From contig NZ_JQBF01000003.1 in the NCBI RefSeq assembly GCF_001437285.1, forward strand, positions 1 through 64,000: 64,000 nt of DNA. Direction: 5' to 3'. The notes beneath the pieces are model-generated. The model had not been told where the DNA came from, did no database searches, and saw only the letters and a list, made by a program, of their open reading frames with translations. Position numbers and translations under genes: made by a program. Positions 15,946-23,896 of the stretch are shown here, piece after piece. Source of the DNA: Pediococcus pentosaceus (GTDB taxonomy: Bacteria > Bacillota > Bacilli > Lactobacillales > Lactobacillaceae). Position 1 is the stretch's first letter, and each line of letters begins with the position of its first letter.

Positions 15946-16253
15946 TGAATGCAAAATATGTTGAATTATCAATGTGTTTCGCACATCGAAGCGGGTTTAA
16001 CCACTTTGATGGATGGATGTTTATCTGATGAGAAGCCATTTTAAATTAAAACTTAAACTTTGAAAAGCACGATGGGATTAATCAGTCCCATCTTTTATCC
16101 TAGATAATTGAAAGCGTTTTTTGAAAATTTTAATTTAAGTTGGTTTCCAAACGAATAAACGTTCAATTTAGATTTAAGTTACAGGTTTTAGAACTTATTT
16201 TATTTATTTTTTGATTAAGCTGTAACAATATAATATGGGAGGTATACAGACAG
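15946..16253 (+). promoter_or_regulatory. Long structured leader of the PTS operon, with an internal terminator
   Basis: About 308 bases separate the predicted start from the first PTS codon. Seen within are hairpin ATGTG-TTTCG-CACAT (15972-15986), an imperfect hairpin (15986-16009), and a terminator-like stem GATGGGA/TCCCATC (16071-16092) followed by TTTTA. A possible 28-codon ORF (15958-16044) overlaps the hairpins but its ribosome site would lie at or before the transcript's 5' end. A cre-like sequence follows at 16109-16122. No other gene is seen here. It may act as an attenuator or release a short RNA. Confidence 0.6.
16109..16122 (+). promoter_or_regulatory. cre-like (CcpA) site in the PTS leader
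   Basis: TGAAAGCGTTTTTT matches the CcpA consensus TGWAANCGNTNWCA except for the last two positions. Its place downstream of the promoter fits a transcription roadblock. A near copy lies upstream of levR. Confidence 0.5.
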
Positions 16254-17225
16254 ATGGTTGGAATTATCATTGCTAGTCACGGCGAATTTGCTAAAGGTAT
16301 TTTGCAATCAGGTTCAATGATCTTCGGTGAACAAGAAGACGTTAAAGCTGTTACATTAATGCCAAGTGAAGGCCCTGACGATATCAGAGCAAAACTTCAA
16401 GAAGCAGTTGCTTCTTTTAGTAACCAAGACGAAGTATTATTCTTAGTCGACCTATGGGGAGGCACTCCATTTAATCAAGTTAATAACTTGTTTGAAGAAC
16501 ACAAGGACAAATGGGCAATCGTTGCCGGTTTGAACTTGCCAATGCTAATCGAAGCTTATGCTTCACGTTTATCAATGGAATCAGCACAAGAAATTGCTGC
16601 TCATATCATTGAAACTGCTAAAGAAGGGGTTAAGGTTCGTCCTGAAGCTCTTCAACCAGAAGAAGCTCCAAAGGCAGCAGAAAGCGCACAAGTTGCTTCT
16701 GGTCGTCCAGGACACTTCGATTATGTCTTAGCTCGTATCGATACTCGTTTACTTCATGGACAAGTTGCTACAGCTTGGACAAAGACGACTAAACCAGATC
16801 GAATCATCGTTGTTTCTGATAACGTTGCTAAAGATGAACTTCGTTCTTCAATGATCAAGCAAGCTGCTCCATCAGGAGTTAAGGCTCATATCGTTCCTAT
16901 TGATCAAATGATTAAACTTGCTAAGGATGATCAACATTTTGGTGGAACCCGTGCCATGCTATTATTTGAAACACCACAAGATGCTTTGAGAGCAATCGAA
17001 GGTGGCGTTCCACTTAAGTCATTAAACGTTGGTTCAATGGCACATTCACCTGGTAAAGTTCAACCTAATAAGGTATTGGCTTTTGACCAAAATGATATTG
17101 ATACTTACAAGAAGTTGGAAGACATGAACGTTGAACTTGATGTTCGTAAAGTTCCAACTGATTCAAAAGACAATATGGATGCAATTATGAAGAAAGCTCA
17201 AGATGAGCTTAACGCAAAAAAATAA
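16254..17225 (+). CDS. manL: PTS mannose-family EIIAB component
   Basis: A 323-residue cytosolic two-domain protein. The IIA domain (about 1-135) has the phospho-accepting H9 in IIASHGEF. After an acidic/Ala-Pro linker, the IIB domain (about 158-320) carries H168 in [12 protein letters not shown]. Phosphate passes HPr to H9 to H168 to the incoming hexose (mannose, glucose, glucosamine or GlcNAc in characterised relatives). ATG at 16254 has GGGAGG 10 bases upstream. It is the first gene of the sigma-54 operon manLMN. Confidence 0.95.
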   Translation: MVGIIIASHGEFAKGILQSGSMIFGEQEDVKAVTLMPSEGPDDIRAKLQEAVASFSNQDEVLFLVDLWGGTPFNQVNNLFEEHKDKWAIVAGLNLPMLIEAYASRLSMESAQEIAAHIIETAKEGVKVRPEALQPEEAPKAAESAQVASGRPGHFDYVLARIDTRLLHGQVATAWTKTTKPDRIIVVSDNVAKDELRSSMIKQAAPSGVKAHIVPIDQMIKLAKDDQHFGGTRAMLLFETPQDALRAIEGGVPLKSLNVGSMAHSPGKVQPNKVLAFDQNDIDTYKKLEDMNVELDVRKVPTDSKDNMDAIMKKAQDELNAKK

Positions 17226-17252
17226 TTTAATTATAACGGAGGATTAATAATC

Positions 17253-18059
17253 ATGGCATTGAATGCAATTCAAATGATTTTAGTCGTTATCGTAGCGTTT
17301 TTAGCTGGTGTGGAAGGTATCTTGGATCAATTCCATTTCCATCAACCAGTAATCGCATGTACTTTAATCGGCTTAGTAACTGGTAACTTAGTACCTTGCC
17401 TTATCTTAGGTGGTTCACTTCAAATGATCGCTCTTGGTTGGGCTAACGTTGGGGCTGCTGTAGCTCCTGATGCTGCTTTGGCTTCTGTAGCTTCTGCTAT
17501 TATTTTAGTTTTAGGTGGCCAAGGTAAAGCTGGTGTTTCATCAGCTATCGCTCTTGCTGTTCCTTTAGCTGTAGCTGGACTATTATTAACAATCATTGCT
17601 CGTACACTTGCAACTCTTATCGTTCACGTTATGGATGCTGCTGCTAAAGAAGGTAGCTTCGGTAAACTTGAAGCATGGCACTACGTTGCTATCTGTATGC
17701 AAGGTTTACGTATCGCTATCCCAGCTGGATTGATTCTTGCAATCGGTGCTGGTCCCGTACGTAGTTTACTTGCTGCTATGCCTGCTTGGTTGACAGACGG
17801 TCTATCAGTTGGTGGTGGTATGGTTGTTGCCGTTGGTTATGCAATGGTTATCAACATGATGGCTACTAAAGAAGTTTGGCCTTTCTTCGCGCTTGGTTTC
17901 GTTTTAGCAACTATCCCTGATTTGACACTTATCGCTTTAGGTACAATCGGTATTGCATTGGCTCTTATCTACTTAACCCTTTCAAAAATGGGTGGTTCAA
18001 GTAACGGAGGCAACTCAGGTTCCGGTGATCCGCTCGGCGATATAATTGATAAATACTAA
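17253..18059 (+). CDS. manM: PTS mannose-family EIIC component
   Basis: A 268-residue integral membrane subunit forming the sugar path together with IID. It is hydrophobic throughout, with a family-typical N-terminus (MALNAIQMILVVIVAFLAG), repeated Ala/Gly/Val-rich helices and a Gly/Ser-rich C-terminal tail (SSNGGNSGSG). It begins 27 bases after manL with its own AGGA site. With manN and manL it forms one transporter. Confidence 0.95.
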   Translation: MALNAIQMILVVIVAFLAGVEGILDQFHFHQPVIACTLIGLVTGNLVPCLILGGSLQMIALGWANVGAAVAPDAALASVASAIILVLGGQGKAGVSSAIALAVPLAVAGLLLTIIARTLATLIVHVMDAAAKEGSFGKLEAWHYVAICMQGLRIAIPAGLILAIGAGPVRSLLAAMPAWLTDGLSVGGGMVVAVGYAMVINMMATKEVWPFFALGFVLATIPDLTLIALGTIGIALALIYLTLSKMGGSSNGGNSGSGDPLGDIIDKY

Positions 18060-18076
18060 AAGGAGGCCAACAGAAA

Positions 18077-18988
18077 ATGCAAGAAAAAGTTCAATTAACT
18101 AAAAAAGATCGTATTCATGTTTGGTTACGTTCAACATTCCTTCAAGGTTCATGGAACTACGAACGTATGCAAAATGGTGGTTGGGCATATACATTAATCC
18201 CAGCTCTTAAAAAGTTATACAAAACAAAAGAAGACCGTGCCGCAGCTTTGACACGTCACATGGAATTCTTTAATACTCATCCATACTTAGCTGCACCTAT
18301 CCTTGGTGTAACAATGTCTCTTGAAGAAGAACGTGCTAATGGTGCTCCTATTGATGACGTTGCGATTCAAGGGGTTAAAGTTGGTATGATGGGACCTCTT
18401 GCCGGTGTTGGTGATCCGGTATTCTGGTTTACAGTTAAGCCAATTATTGGTGCTTTAGCTGCTTCACTTGCTTTGGGTGGTAACATCCTTGGACCAATTC
18501 TTTACTTCGTACTTTGGAATGCTATTCGTATGGGATTCACATGGTATACACAAGAATTTGGTTATAAAGCTGGTTCAAAGATTACAGAAGACATGTCTGG
18601 TGGTTTACTACAAGACGTTACTAAAGGTGCTTCAATCTTGGGTATGTTTATCCTTGGTTCATTGATTAACCGTTGGGTTACTGTTAAGTTCACACCAGTT
18701 GTTTCAACTGTTAAACAAAGTAAAGGTGCTTACATCGACTGGGCAAACCTTCCAAGTGGTGCTAAAGGAATTCAAGAAGCATTGCAACAACAAGCTGCTG
18801 GTCTTTCATTAACTCCAGAAAAAGTTACAACATTGCAAGATAACTTGGATCAATTAATTCCAGGACTTGCTGGATTACTTCTAACACTTCTTTGCATGTG
18901 GTTACTTAAGAAGGGTGTTTCTCCTATCGTTGTTATCTTTGGTTTATTCATCGTTGGTGTTGTACTTCACGTACTCCACGTTATGTAA
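18077..18988 (+). CDS. manN: PTS mannose-family EIID component
   Basis: A 303-residue membrane subunit. Family blocks are STFLQGSWNYERMQNGGW near the N-terminus, MGPLAGVGDPVFW in the middle and several C-terminal helices. In related species class IIa bacteriocins use the IIC/IID pair as receptor; here that is only a family property. ATG at 18077 follows AGGAGG 17 bases after manM. The operon ends at a terminator 13 bases beyond its stop. Confidence 0.95.
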   Translation: MQEKVQLTKKDRIHVWLRSTFLQGSWNYERMQNGGWAYTLIPALKKLYKTKEDRAAALTRHMEFFNTHPYLAAPILGVTMSLEEERANGAPIDDVAIQGVKVGMMGPLAGVGDPVFWFTVKPIIGALAASLALGGNILGPILYFVLWNAIRMGFTWYTQEFGYKAGSKITEDMSGGLLQDVTKGASILGMFILGSLINRWVTVKFTPVVSTVKQSKGAYIDWANLPSGAKGIQEALQQQAAGLSLTPEKVTTLQDNLDQLIPGLAGLLLTLLCMWLLKKGVSPIVVIFGLFIVGVVLHVLHVM

Positions 18989-19001
18989 TAAACTTAAATT
19001 A

Positions 19002-19029
19002 AGTCTGGGCTATGGCCTAGGCTTTTTTT
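19002..19029 (+). terminator. Terminator of manLMN
   Basis: AGTCTGGGC pairs with GCCTAGGCT (two wobbles) around a TATG loop, followed by seven T. Confidence 0.85.
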
Positions 19030-19039
19030 ATTAAAATTT

Positions 19040-19068
19040 TTGGTGAAATGTACCTTAAGTATTATAAT
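19040..19068 (+). promoter_or_regulatory. Promoter of manO
   Basis: TTGGTG (19040-19045), a 17-base spacer and a perfect TATAAT (19063-19068). It lets manO be expressed apart from the sigma-54 operon. Confidence 0.7.
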
Positions 19069-19097
19069 TGGATAAAAAGAAGAATGGAGTAATTTGA

Positions 19098-19478
19098 ATG
19101 GCTCAATCAATTAATACAAAAGCAGATTTGGTAATCGATGCTACCTCATTTTTGGGGATGGGTGATTACGGAAAAATTATGATTGGCGATCACGGTTTTG
19201 AATTTTTTGACAATCGTAATGTTGAAAACTTCATTCAAATTCCTTGGGAAGAAGTTGATACAGTGATTGCTTCCTTGGTCTTTGGGGGTAGATGGATTCC
19301 AAGATTTGCCATTAAAACTAAACGAAGTGGAACCTATAGTTTCGCTTCTAAAAAAACCCATGAAGTTTTAAGAGAAATTAGAAAACATGTTGATGCTGAC
19401 CGCATGGTACGTTCATTAGGGGTTTGGGACGTAATCAAACGAGGAGTAATGAGCATTTTCAAGCGTAAAGCTAAATAA
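19098..19478 (+). CDS. manO: DUF956 family protein (ManO)
   Basis: A 126-residue cytosolic protein of the DUF956 family, which is found almost only beside mannose-class PTS operons in Lactobacillales. The N-terminal part resembles a PH-like beta fold (GKIMIGDHGFEFFDNRNVENFIQIPW) and the C-terminus is basic (KRGVMSIFKRKAK). Its biochemical role is not established; a regulatory role toward the PTS has been proposed in related genera. ATG at 19098; it has its own promoter and terminator. Confidence 0.9.
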   Translation: MAQSINTKADLVIDATSFLGMGDYGKIMIGDHGFEFFDNRNVENFIQIPWEEVDTVIASLVFGGRWIPRFAIKTKRSGTYSFASKKTHEVLREIRKHVDADRMVRSLGVWDVIKRGVMSIFKRKAK

Positions 19479-19497
19479 TAATTAATTAACCATTTAA

Positions 19498-19595
19498 AAC
19501 TATGCTAAAAAGCGATTTGAAACGACCCAATTAAAGCAAGTCTAAAAAATATTTGGACGAGGGACGGAAAGATGAGTTTTTTAGCATAGTTTTTT
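19498..19595 (+). terminator. Long-loop terminator-like RNA after manO
   Basis: A 14-bp stem (19498-19511 with 19578-19591) encloses about 66 bases that contain a second hairpin (GTCTAAA/TTTGGAC, 19540-19558), and is followed by T6. It ends manO, but the large structured loop is unusual for a simple terminator. Confidence 0.7.
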
Positions 19596-19598
19596 GTT

Positions 19599-19612
19599 TG
19601 AAAGCGTTTGTT
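19599..19612 (+). promoter_or_regulatory. cre-like (CcpA) site upstream of levR
   Basis: TGAAAGCGTTTGTT shares 13 of 14 bases with the site in the PTS leader. It lies immediately upstream of a possible levR promoter (TTGAAA at 19613, TGTATT at 19635). Confidence 0.5.
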
Positions 19613-19635
19613 TTGAAACTGTGTTAAACTGTATT

Positions 19636-19657
19636 GTATTAATTAGTGTATTAATAC
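19636..19657 (+). promoter_or_regulatory. Palindrome upstream of levR, candidate autoregulatory LevR site
   Basis: GTATTAAT-N6-ATTAATAC is a perfect inverted repeat and contains ATTAGTGTATT (19642-19652), the element repeated upstream of the PTS sigma-54 promoter. It overlaps the presumed -10 region of levR, so binding would be expected to repress levR. Confidence 0.6.
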
Positions 19658-19673
19658 AGATTGCGGTGAGAAA

Positions 19674-22604
19674 ATGAAAAGACAAGATAGAATTTATGAA
19701 TATGTTATTGAAAATACGCAAAATGTTTCCGATACGGAATTAAAGGAGCAAGCTGCGTTAACGACGAGTTTAATCGCAGAGAACCTGAACATCGCTCGAA
19801 GCAATGTTAGCAAGGAACTAAATGAATTAGTTCGTAAGAATAAGTTATCCAAGATTAGTGGACGGCCTGTACGTTATTGTCGACCTTTGACAGAAGAAGG
19901 ACAACTTCCCCAACAATCCAGTCAAGATCCATCTAGCTATCACATTGAAGATGGTATTAGTGGAATGGACCTGGGGAAGAAGAAATTAGCAGGTACCCTT
20001 GAAGAACCAACTCGACCGGTTACTTTAAATAAAAATACTAATATTTTTGATCGAATGATTGGCAAGAGTCGAAGCATGCACAACCAAATTGAACAAGCCA
20101 AGGCAGCCATGTTGTATCCACCAAGAGGACTGAACACATTAATTATTGGCCCGACTGGTTCTGGTAAAACATACTTCGCCAATGCGATGTTTGAATTTGC
20201 CCAAACTAAGGGTTTAATTGATCGACAGCAACAGTTGGTAACCTTTAATTGTGCTGATTATGCACACAATCCGGAATTATTGATGTCCCATCTATTTGGT
20301 TACATTCAAGGTGCATTTACAGGGGCAAATGATGAGCAAGATGGCTTGATTCAAGAGGCCGATGGTGGGATGCTCTTCTTGGATGAAGTTCATCGACTTC
20401 CACCAGAAGGTCAAGAAATGATTTTCTATTTCATGGATCATGGTACTTATAATCGGTTGGGGGAAACTTCCAAGAACCATCATGCCGACGTTCGCTTAGT
20501 TTGTGCTACAACGGAAGATCCAGAAAGTTCATTGCTACAGACTTTTGTTCGTCGAATTCCAATTACCATTCAACTTCCGGCATTTAACAAACGTAGTCCG
20601 GAAGAACGAATTGACCTTCTACGTTCATTGGTAACAATTGAAGCCAACCGAACTAACAAAGAAATTACATTAACCGAAGATGTTGTCCAAGCTTTATTAG
20701 GTAGTGTTACGTATGGAAATGTGGGTCAATTAAAATCTAATATTCAATTAGTGTGCGCTAAGGGATTTTTGAACAATATCGAAAATGAAGGCGAAATCAT
20801 GATTACAGCGGATGATTTGCCGTCAAATATTAAGGATGGATTACTAAATTTAGCCTCTAACCGGGCTGAACTTGGGGCAATTTCGAAGATACTAGAACCC
20901 TACATGGTAATTAAACCGGGATCATCTTATGCAACTCCCGTTAGCCGTAAAGATAGCTATGAACTGCCCTATAATTTGTATGAAATCATTGGCGATAAAG
21001 CGATGATGCTACGTGAAGAGGGTCTTGACCAAGAAAATATCAATAATTTTATTACTACGGATATTAACCTACATTTAAAATCTTTCTATAAGAATGAATC
21101 AGACACTCGTCAAGCAGAAAGTAAACTAGCTGAAATTGTGGATAAAGGGATTATTGATTTTGCTAAACAGGTTCAGCCTAAGATTGAAAATCAATTAGAT
21201 TATCATTTTAAAGAGAACTTTATATATGCAATGAGTTTGCATATTAGTTCATTTATTAAACGAATTCAATCTGGAAAACCGATGCGGTTGATGGGCAATG
21301 ATTTAGTTGCAATGGTTAAGGATTATCCAGAAGAGTTGGCGGTTGCTAAATCGATTAAGGAAATGCTAGAACAGCGGTATGGAATGCCGATTCCTGAATC
21401 AGAGAGTTACTATTTAGCAGTCCTTTTAATTTCACTAAGAACGGTCCCAACTAGTAATGGTCAAGTCGGTATTGTGGTGGCAGCTCATGGAAGTAGTACA
21501 GCTAGTTCTATGACACAAGTCGTCTCTCAATTATTATCTGACAACTCGATTCAAGCTTTTGATATGCCGCTCGACATGAATCCGCAAACGGCGTATAAGG
21601 GGATTGTGGAACGCGTCCGAGCTGCTAACCAGGGGGAAGGAGTACTTCTACTAGTTGATATGGGATCCTTAAGTACCTTTGGATCTAAAATCACGGAAGA
21701 AACTCAAATTCCGGTTAAAGTTATTGATATGGTAACGACGGCGATGGTCTTAGAAGCGACCAGAAAAGCTTCTTTTATCGATAGTGATTTGAACGATATT
21801 TATGCTGAACTACGTGAATTTCACGGATACTCCAGAGTTGCAATTGCGGATGAAAGTAACGTTGAAGAAAGAGCAGAAGATCTATCCATGATTTCTGGGA
21901 AACCCAAAGCGATCGTTGCGGTATGCTCCACAGGTGAAGGAACCGCCAAAAAAATTAAAGATTTACTAGATCAACTCTTAGTTCAAAATTTAATTGAGGA
22001 TATCAAAGTTTTTCCGATCTCCATAGTAAACATGCAAGATCATATCCAACAAATTAACACCAAATATACGATTGTCGCAGCGACTGGAGTAATGAATCCA
22101 CAAATTGGAGTACCATTTATGCCTCTTCAAACACTTTTACAGGGTGGAGGAGAAAAGTTCGTTCGACAGTTGGCAGAACGTAGCGAAGTATCATGGGTGC
22201 TTGATGAACAAGACTCTAAATTGACGCGTAGCGTTTGTCGTCAATATTTATCACAGTACTTTGTTTTCTTGAATGCGGATAAGTTCACGGATATTTTATG
22301 GAATTATGTGGATTACTTGGCAGAAACTAAGAAAGTGGAATTTAGTGAATCCTTCCGCATCAATTTAATTATGCATATTGCGGGAGCAGTGGAAAGAATG
22401 CTTACCAATAATCCGATGGAAACAGCACCGGAAGAATTGGCTGCGGTTCAGGATGAAGTGTGGTTTAAATTGATACAAAAAGCGGATGATAAGTATTTGA
22501 GAAGGATTCAAATTGAAATGACTCCAAGTGAAGAATTTTATGTTTATAAATTGTTGGAAACATGGCAAGAAAAAAATGATACAATCCTAAGTGAGGTAGA
22601 TTAA
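19674..22604 (+). CDS. levR: LevR-family sigma-54-dependent activator with PRD and EIIA/EIIB-like domains
   Basis: A 976-residue regulator. Reading from the N-terminus there is a winged helix (about 1-65), an AAA+ domain with Walker A GPTGSGKT (159-166) and the sigma-54-contacting GAFTGA (213-218), PRD1 with H523, an EIIA-Man-like domain with H605, an EIIB-like domain with C751, and PRD2 with H901. Phosphorylation of the PRDs by HPr and EIIB lets the protein sense sugar flux and carbon status. It most likely activates the upstream manLMN promoter. ATG at 19674. It is followed by an orphan IIB. Confidence 0.95.
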   Translation: MKRQDRIYEYVIENTQNVSDTELKEQAALTTSLIAENLNIARSNVSKELNELVRKNKLSKISGRPVRYCRPLTEEGQLPQQSSQDPSSYHIEDGISGMDLGKKKLAGTLEEPTRPVTLNKNTNIFDRMIGKSRSMHNQIEQAKAAMLYPPRGLNTLIIGPTGSGKTYFANAMFEFAQTKGLIDRQQQLVTFNCADYAHNPELLMSHLFGYIQGAFTGANDEQDGLIQEADGGMLFLDEVHRLPPEGQEMIFYFMDHGTYNRLGETSKNHHADVRLVCATTEDPESSLLQTFVRRIPITIQLPAFNKRSPEERIDLLRSLVTIEANRTNKEITLTEDVVQALLGSVTYGNVGQLKSNIQLVCAKGFLNNIENEGEIMITADDLPSNIKDGLLNLASNRAELGAISKILEPYMVIKPGSSYATPVSRKDSYELPYNLYEIIGDKAMMLREEGLDQENINNFITTDINLHLKSFYKNESDTRQAESKLAEIVDKGIIDFAKQVQPKIENQLDYHFKENFIYAMSLHISSFIKRIQSGKPMRLMGNDLVAMVKDYPEELAVAKSIKEMLEQRYGMPIPESESYYLAVLLISLRTVPTSNGQVGIVVAAHGSSTASSMTQVVSQLLSDNSIQAFDMPLDMNPQTAYKGIVERVRAANQGEGVLLLVDMGSLSTFGSKITEETQIPVKVIDMVTTAMVLEATRKASFIDSDLNDIYAELREFHGYSRVAIADESNVEERAEDLSMISGKPKAIVAVCSTGEGTAKKIKDLLDQLLVQNLIEDIKVFPISIVNMQDHIQQINTKYTIVAATGVMNPQIGVPFMPLQTLLQGGGEKFVRQLAERSEVSWVLDEQDSKLTRSVCRQYLSQYFVFLNADKFTDILWNYVDYLAETKKVEFSESFRINLIMHIAGAVERMLTNNPMETAPEELAAVQDEVWFKLIQKADDKYLRRIQIEMTPSEEFYVYKLLETWQEKNDTILSEVD

Positions 22605-22635
22605 AACTAATCTTAATTTTGGAGGACACGGTGAT

Positions 22636-23136
22636 ATGACGATGGACATTCTACTGGCTCGTGTCGATAGTCGGCTCTTGCATGGGCAAGTAGCGACTGC
22701 TTGGGCTAAAAAGGTTAAACCTAATCGGATTTTAGTCGTTTCAGATAGCGTTGCAGAAGATAATTTACGTAAAACGTTGATTACTCAAGCTGCGCCTCCT
22801 GGAATATTAGTAAACGTGATTACGGTTGAAAAAATGATTCGAATTTATCAAGATTCGCAATTTGATTCTTTTAAAGTGTTACTTTTAACGGAAACCCTAC
22901 AAGATATGTTGAAGCTGGTTGATGGCGGTATCGATGTCTCTGATTTAGGGATTGATGTGGGCAGTTTGGCATACGCCGTAGATATGACGATGCTAACAGA
23001 TGCGATTGCGGTTGGTAAAGAAGAGATTGCTACAATCCGAACCCTACACGAACGTGGATTAACAGTGTACGCTCAAAAAATTCCTAATGATAGCCGTAAA
23101 GATTTGATAAAAATGTTAGATAAAAATAATTTATAA
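22636..23136 (+). CDS. Orphan PTS mannose/sorbose-family EIIB protein
   Basis: A 166-residue single-domain IIB with the phospho-accepting H16 in [12 protein letters not shown], very like the IIB domain of ManL. It has no IIC/IID partner nearby and lies 31 bases after levR, so a signalling role (phosphate donor to or acceptor from LevR) is more likely than transport. ATG at 22636 has GGAGG 10 bases upstream; ATG at 22642 is an alternative. A terminator follows. Confidence 0.88.
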   Translation: MTMDILLARVDSRLLHGQVATAWAKKVKPNRILVVSDSVAEDNLRKTLITQAAPPGILVNVITVEKMIRIYQDSQFDSFKVLLLTETLQDMLKLVDGGIDVSDLGIDVGSLAYAVDMTMLTDAIAVGKEEIATIRTLHERGLTVYAQKIPNDSRKDLIKMLDKNNL

Positions 23137-23137
23137 T

Positions 23138-23178
23138 AAAAAATAACCCACAACTTTAATAGTTACGGGTTATTTTTA
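23138..23178. terminator. Bidirectional terminator
   Basis: AAAAATAACCC (23139-23149) pairs with GGGTTATTTTT (23167-23177). It separates the forward orphan IIB gene and the reverse membrane-protein gene. Confidence 0.85.
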
Positions 23179-23193
23179 TGGTCCAAATAAATG

Positions 23194-23655
23194 TTAAAGT
23201 TCCTCAAGCACCTGATTTTCTTTAATCTTTGGTTCGGGTTGTTTTTGACGATTTTGAATTTCTCGTTCTATTTTAAACAAAACTTCTTTTTGAGAAGCAG
23301 GAACGTCAATGTTAAAACGACCAGTGGCAGTTTCGATTGTTAAACGGGCCTTGAATCCGGCAATACCTAGAATTAAACCGATAATGATGGCTAAAATTCC
23401 GATTGCTAAGCCTTTATTCATGGCACTTAAAGCTCCTAAAACAATTAAAATTAAACCAAGTAGTAGCGGGAAAAACTGATTTTTACCTTTGATGCTGGTA
23501 GATTTAATATCACTTAGTGCAATGTCTTTAGAAATTAGAGCATAAGGGAAAACCCATAGTAATAGACGAGGGATGCGACTACGAACAGATTGGTTGTCCA
23601 CTTCGACGCGACCTTTCATCCAAAAAATAAGCCAGCTAATTGAAAAATTAAACAT
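23194..23655 (-). CDS. Membrane protein of unknown function, possibly PH-like
   Basis: A 153-residue protein with two adjacent hydrophobic segments near residues 62-105 flanked by soluble parts. The N-terminal part (KGRVEVDNQSVRSRIP, ALSDIKSTSI) and the part after the helices (ARLTIETATGRFNIDVP) look like the two halves of a bacterial PH-type fold split by a membrane hairpin, but I cannot confirm this. The C-terminus is charged and Gln/Pro/Lys-rich. ATG at 23655 has GGAGG on the reverse strand. It appears monocistronic. Confidence 0.75.
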   Translation of the reverse strand: MFNFSISWLIFWMKGRVEVDNQSVRSRIPRLLLWVFPYALISKDIALSDIKSTSIKGKNQFFPLLLGLILIVLGALSAMNKGLAIGILAIIIGLILGIAGFKARLTIETATGRFNIDVPASQKEVLFKIEREIQNRQKQPEPKIKENQVLEEL

Positions 23656-23795
23656 TAATATTCCTCCAGTATTGTTCCATTGTCTTATTAATTAAGCATA
23701 ATTATTTAACGATTAAAAGGCAAGTTTTCTACATGAGATCCATTAGATTTCTTAATATAATTATAAGAACTTAATTAATCCGATTGTTACAACAA

Positions 23796-23809
23796 TGAAA
23801 ACGTTTGTT
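23796..23809 (+). promoter_or_regulatory. cre-like site upstream of fabH
   Basis: TGAAAACGTTTGTT resembles the cre-like sequences near the PTS operon (differing by one base from the levR one). A possible promoter TTTCAC-N17-TAGAAT (23835-23863) follows. Confidence 0.4.
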
Positions 23810-23896
23810 AGATGTGATCTGTCACGCACACTATTTTCACAAATAATATTTTACTGGTAGAATAGAATGATAAACAAAGTGAGGAAGAAGCTTAAA

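Noticed and set aside
15946-16096. Recognised Rfam class for the PTS leader
   Set aside because: I could not match it to a known leader family, so it is reported only as an unclassified structure.
16206-16243. TATAAT at 16229-16234 as a sigma-70 promoter for manL
   Set aside because: No -35 element at proper distance, and the start would fall inside the GGGAGG ribosome site.
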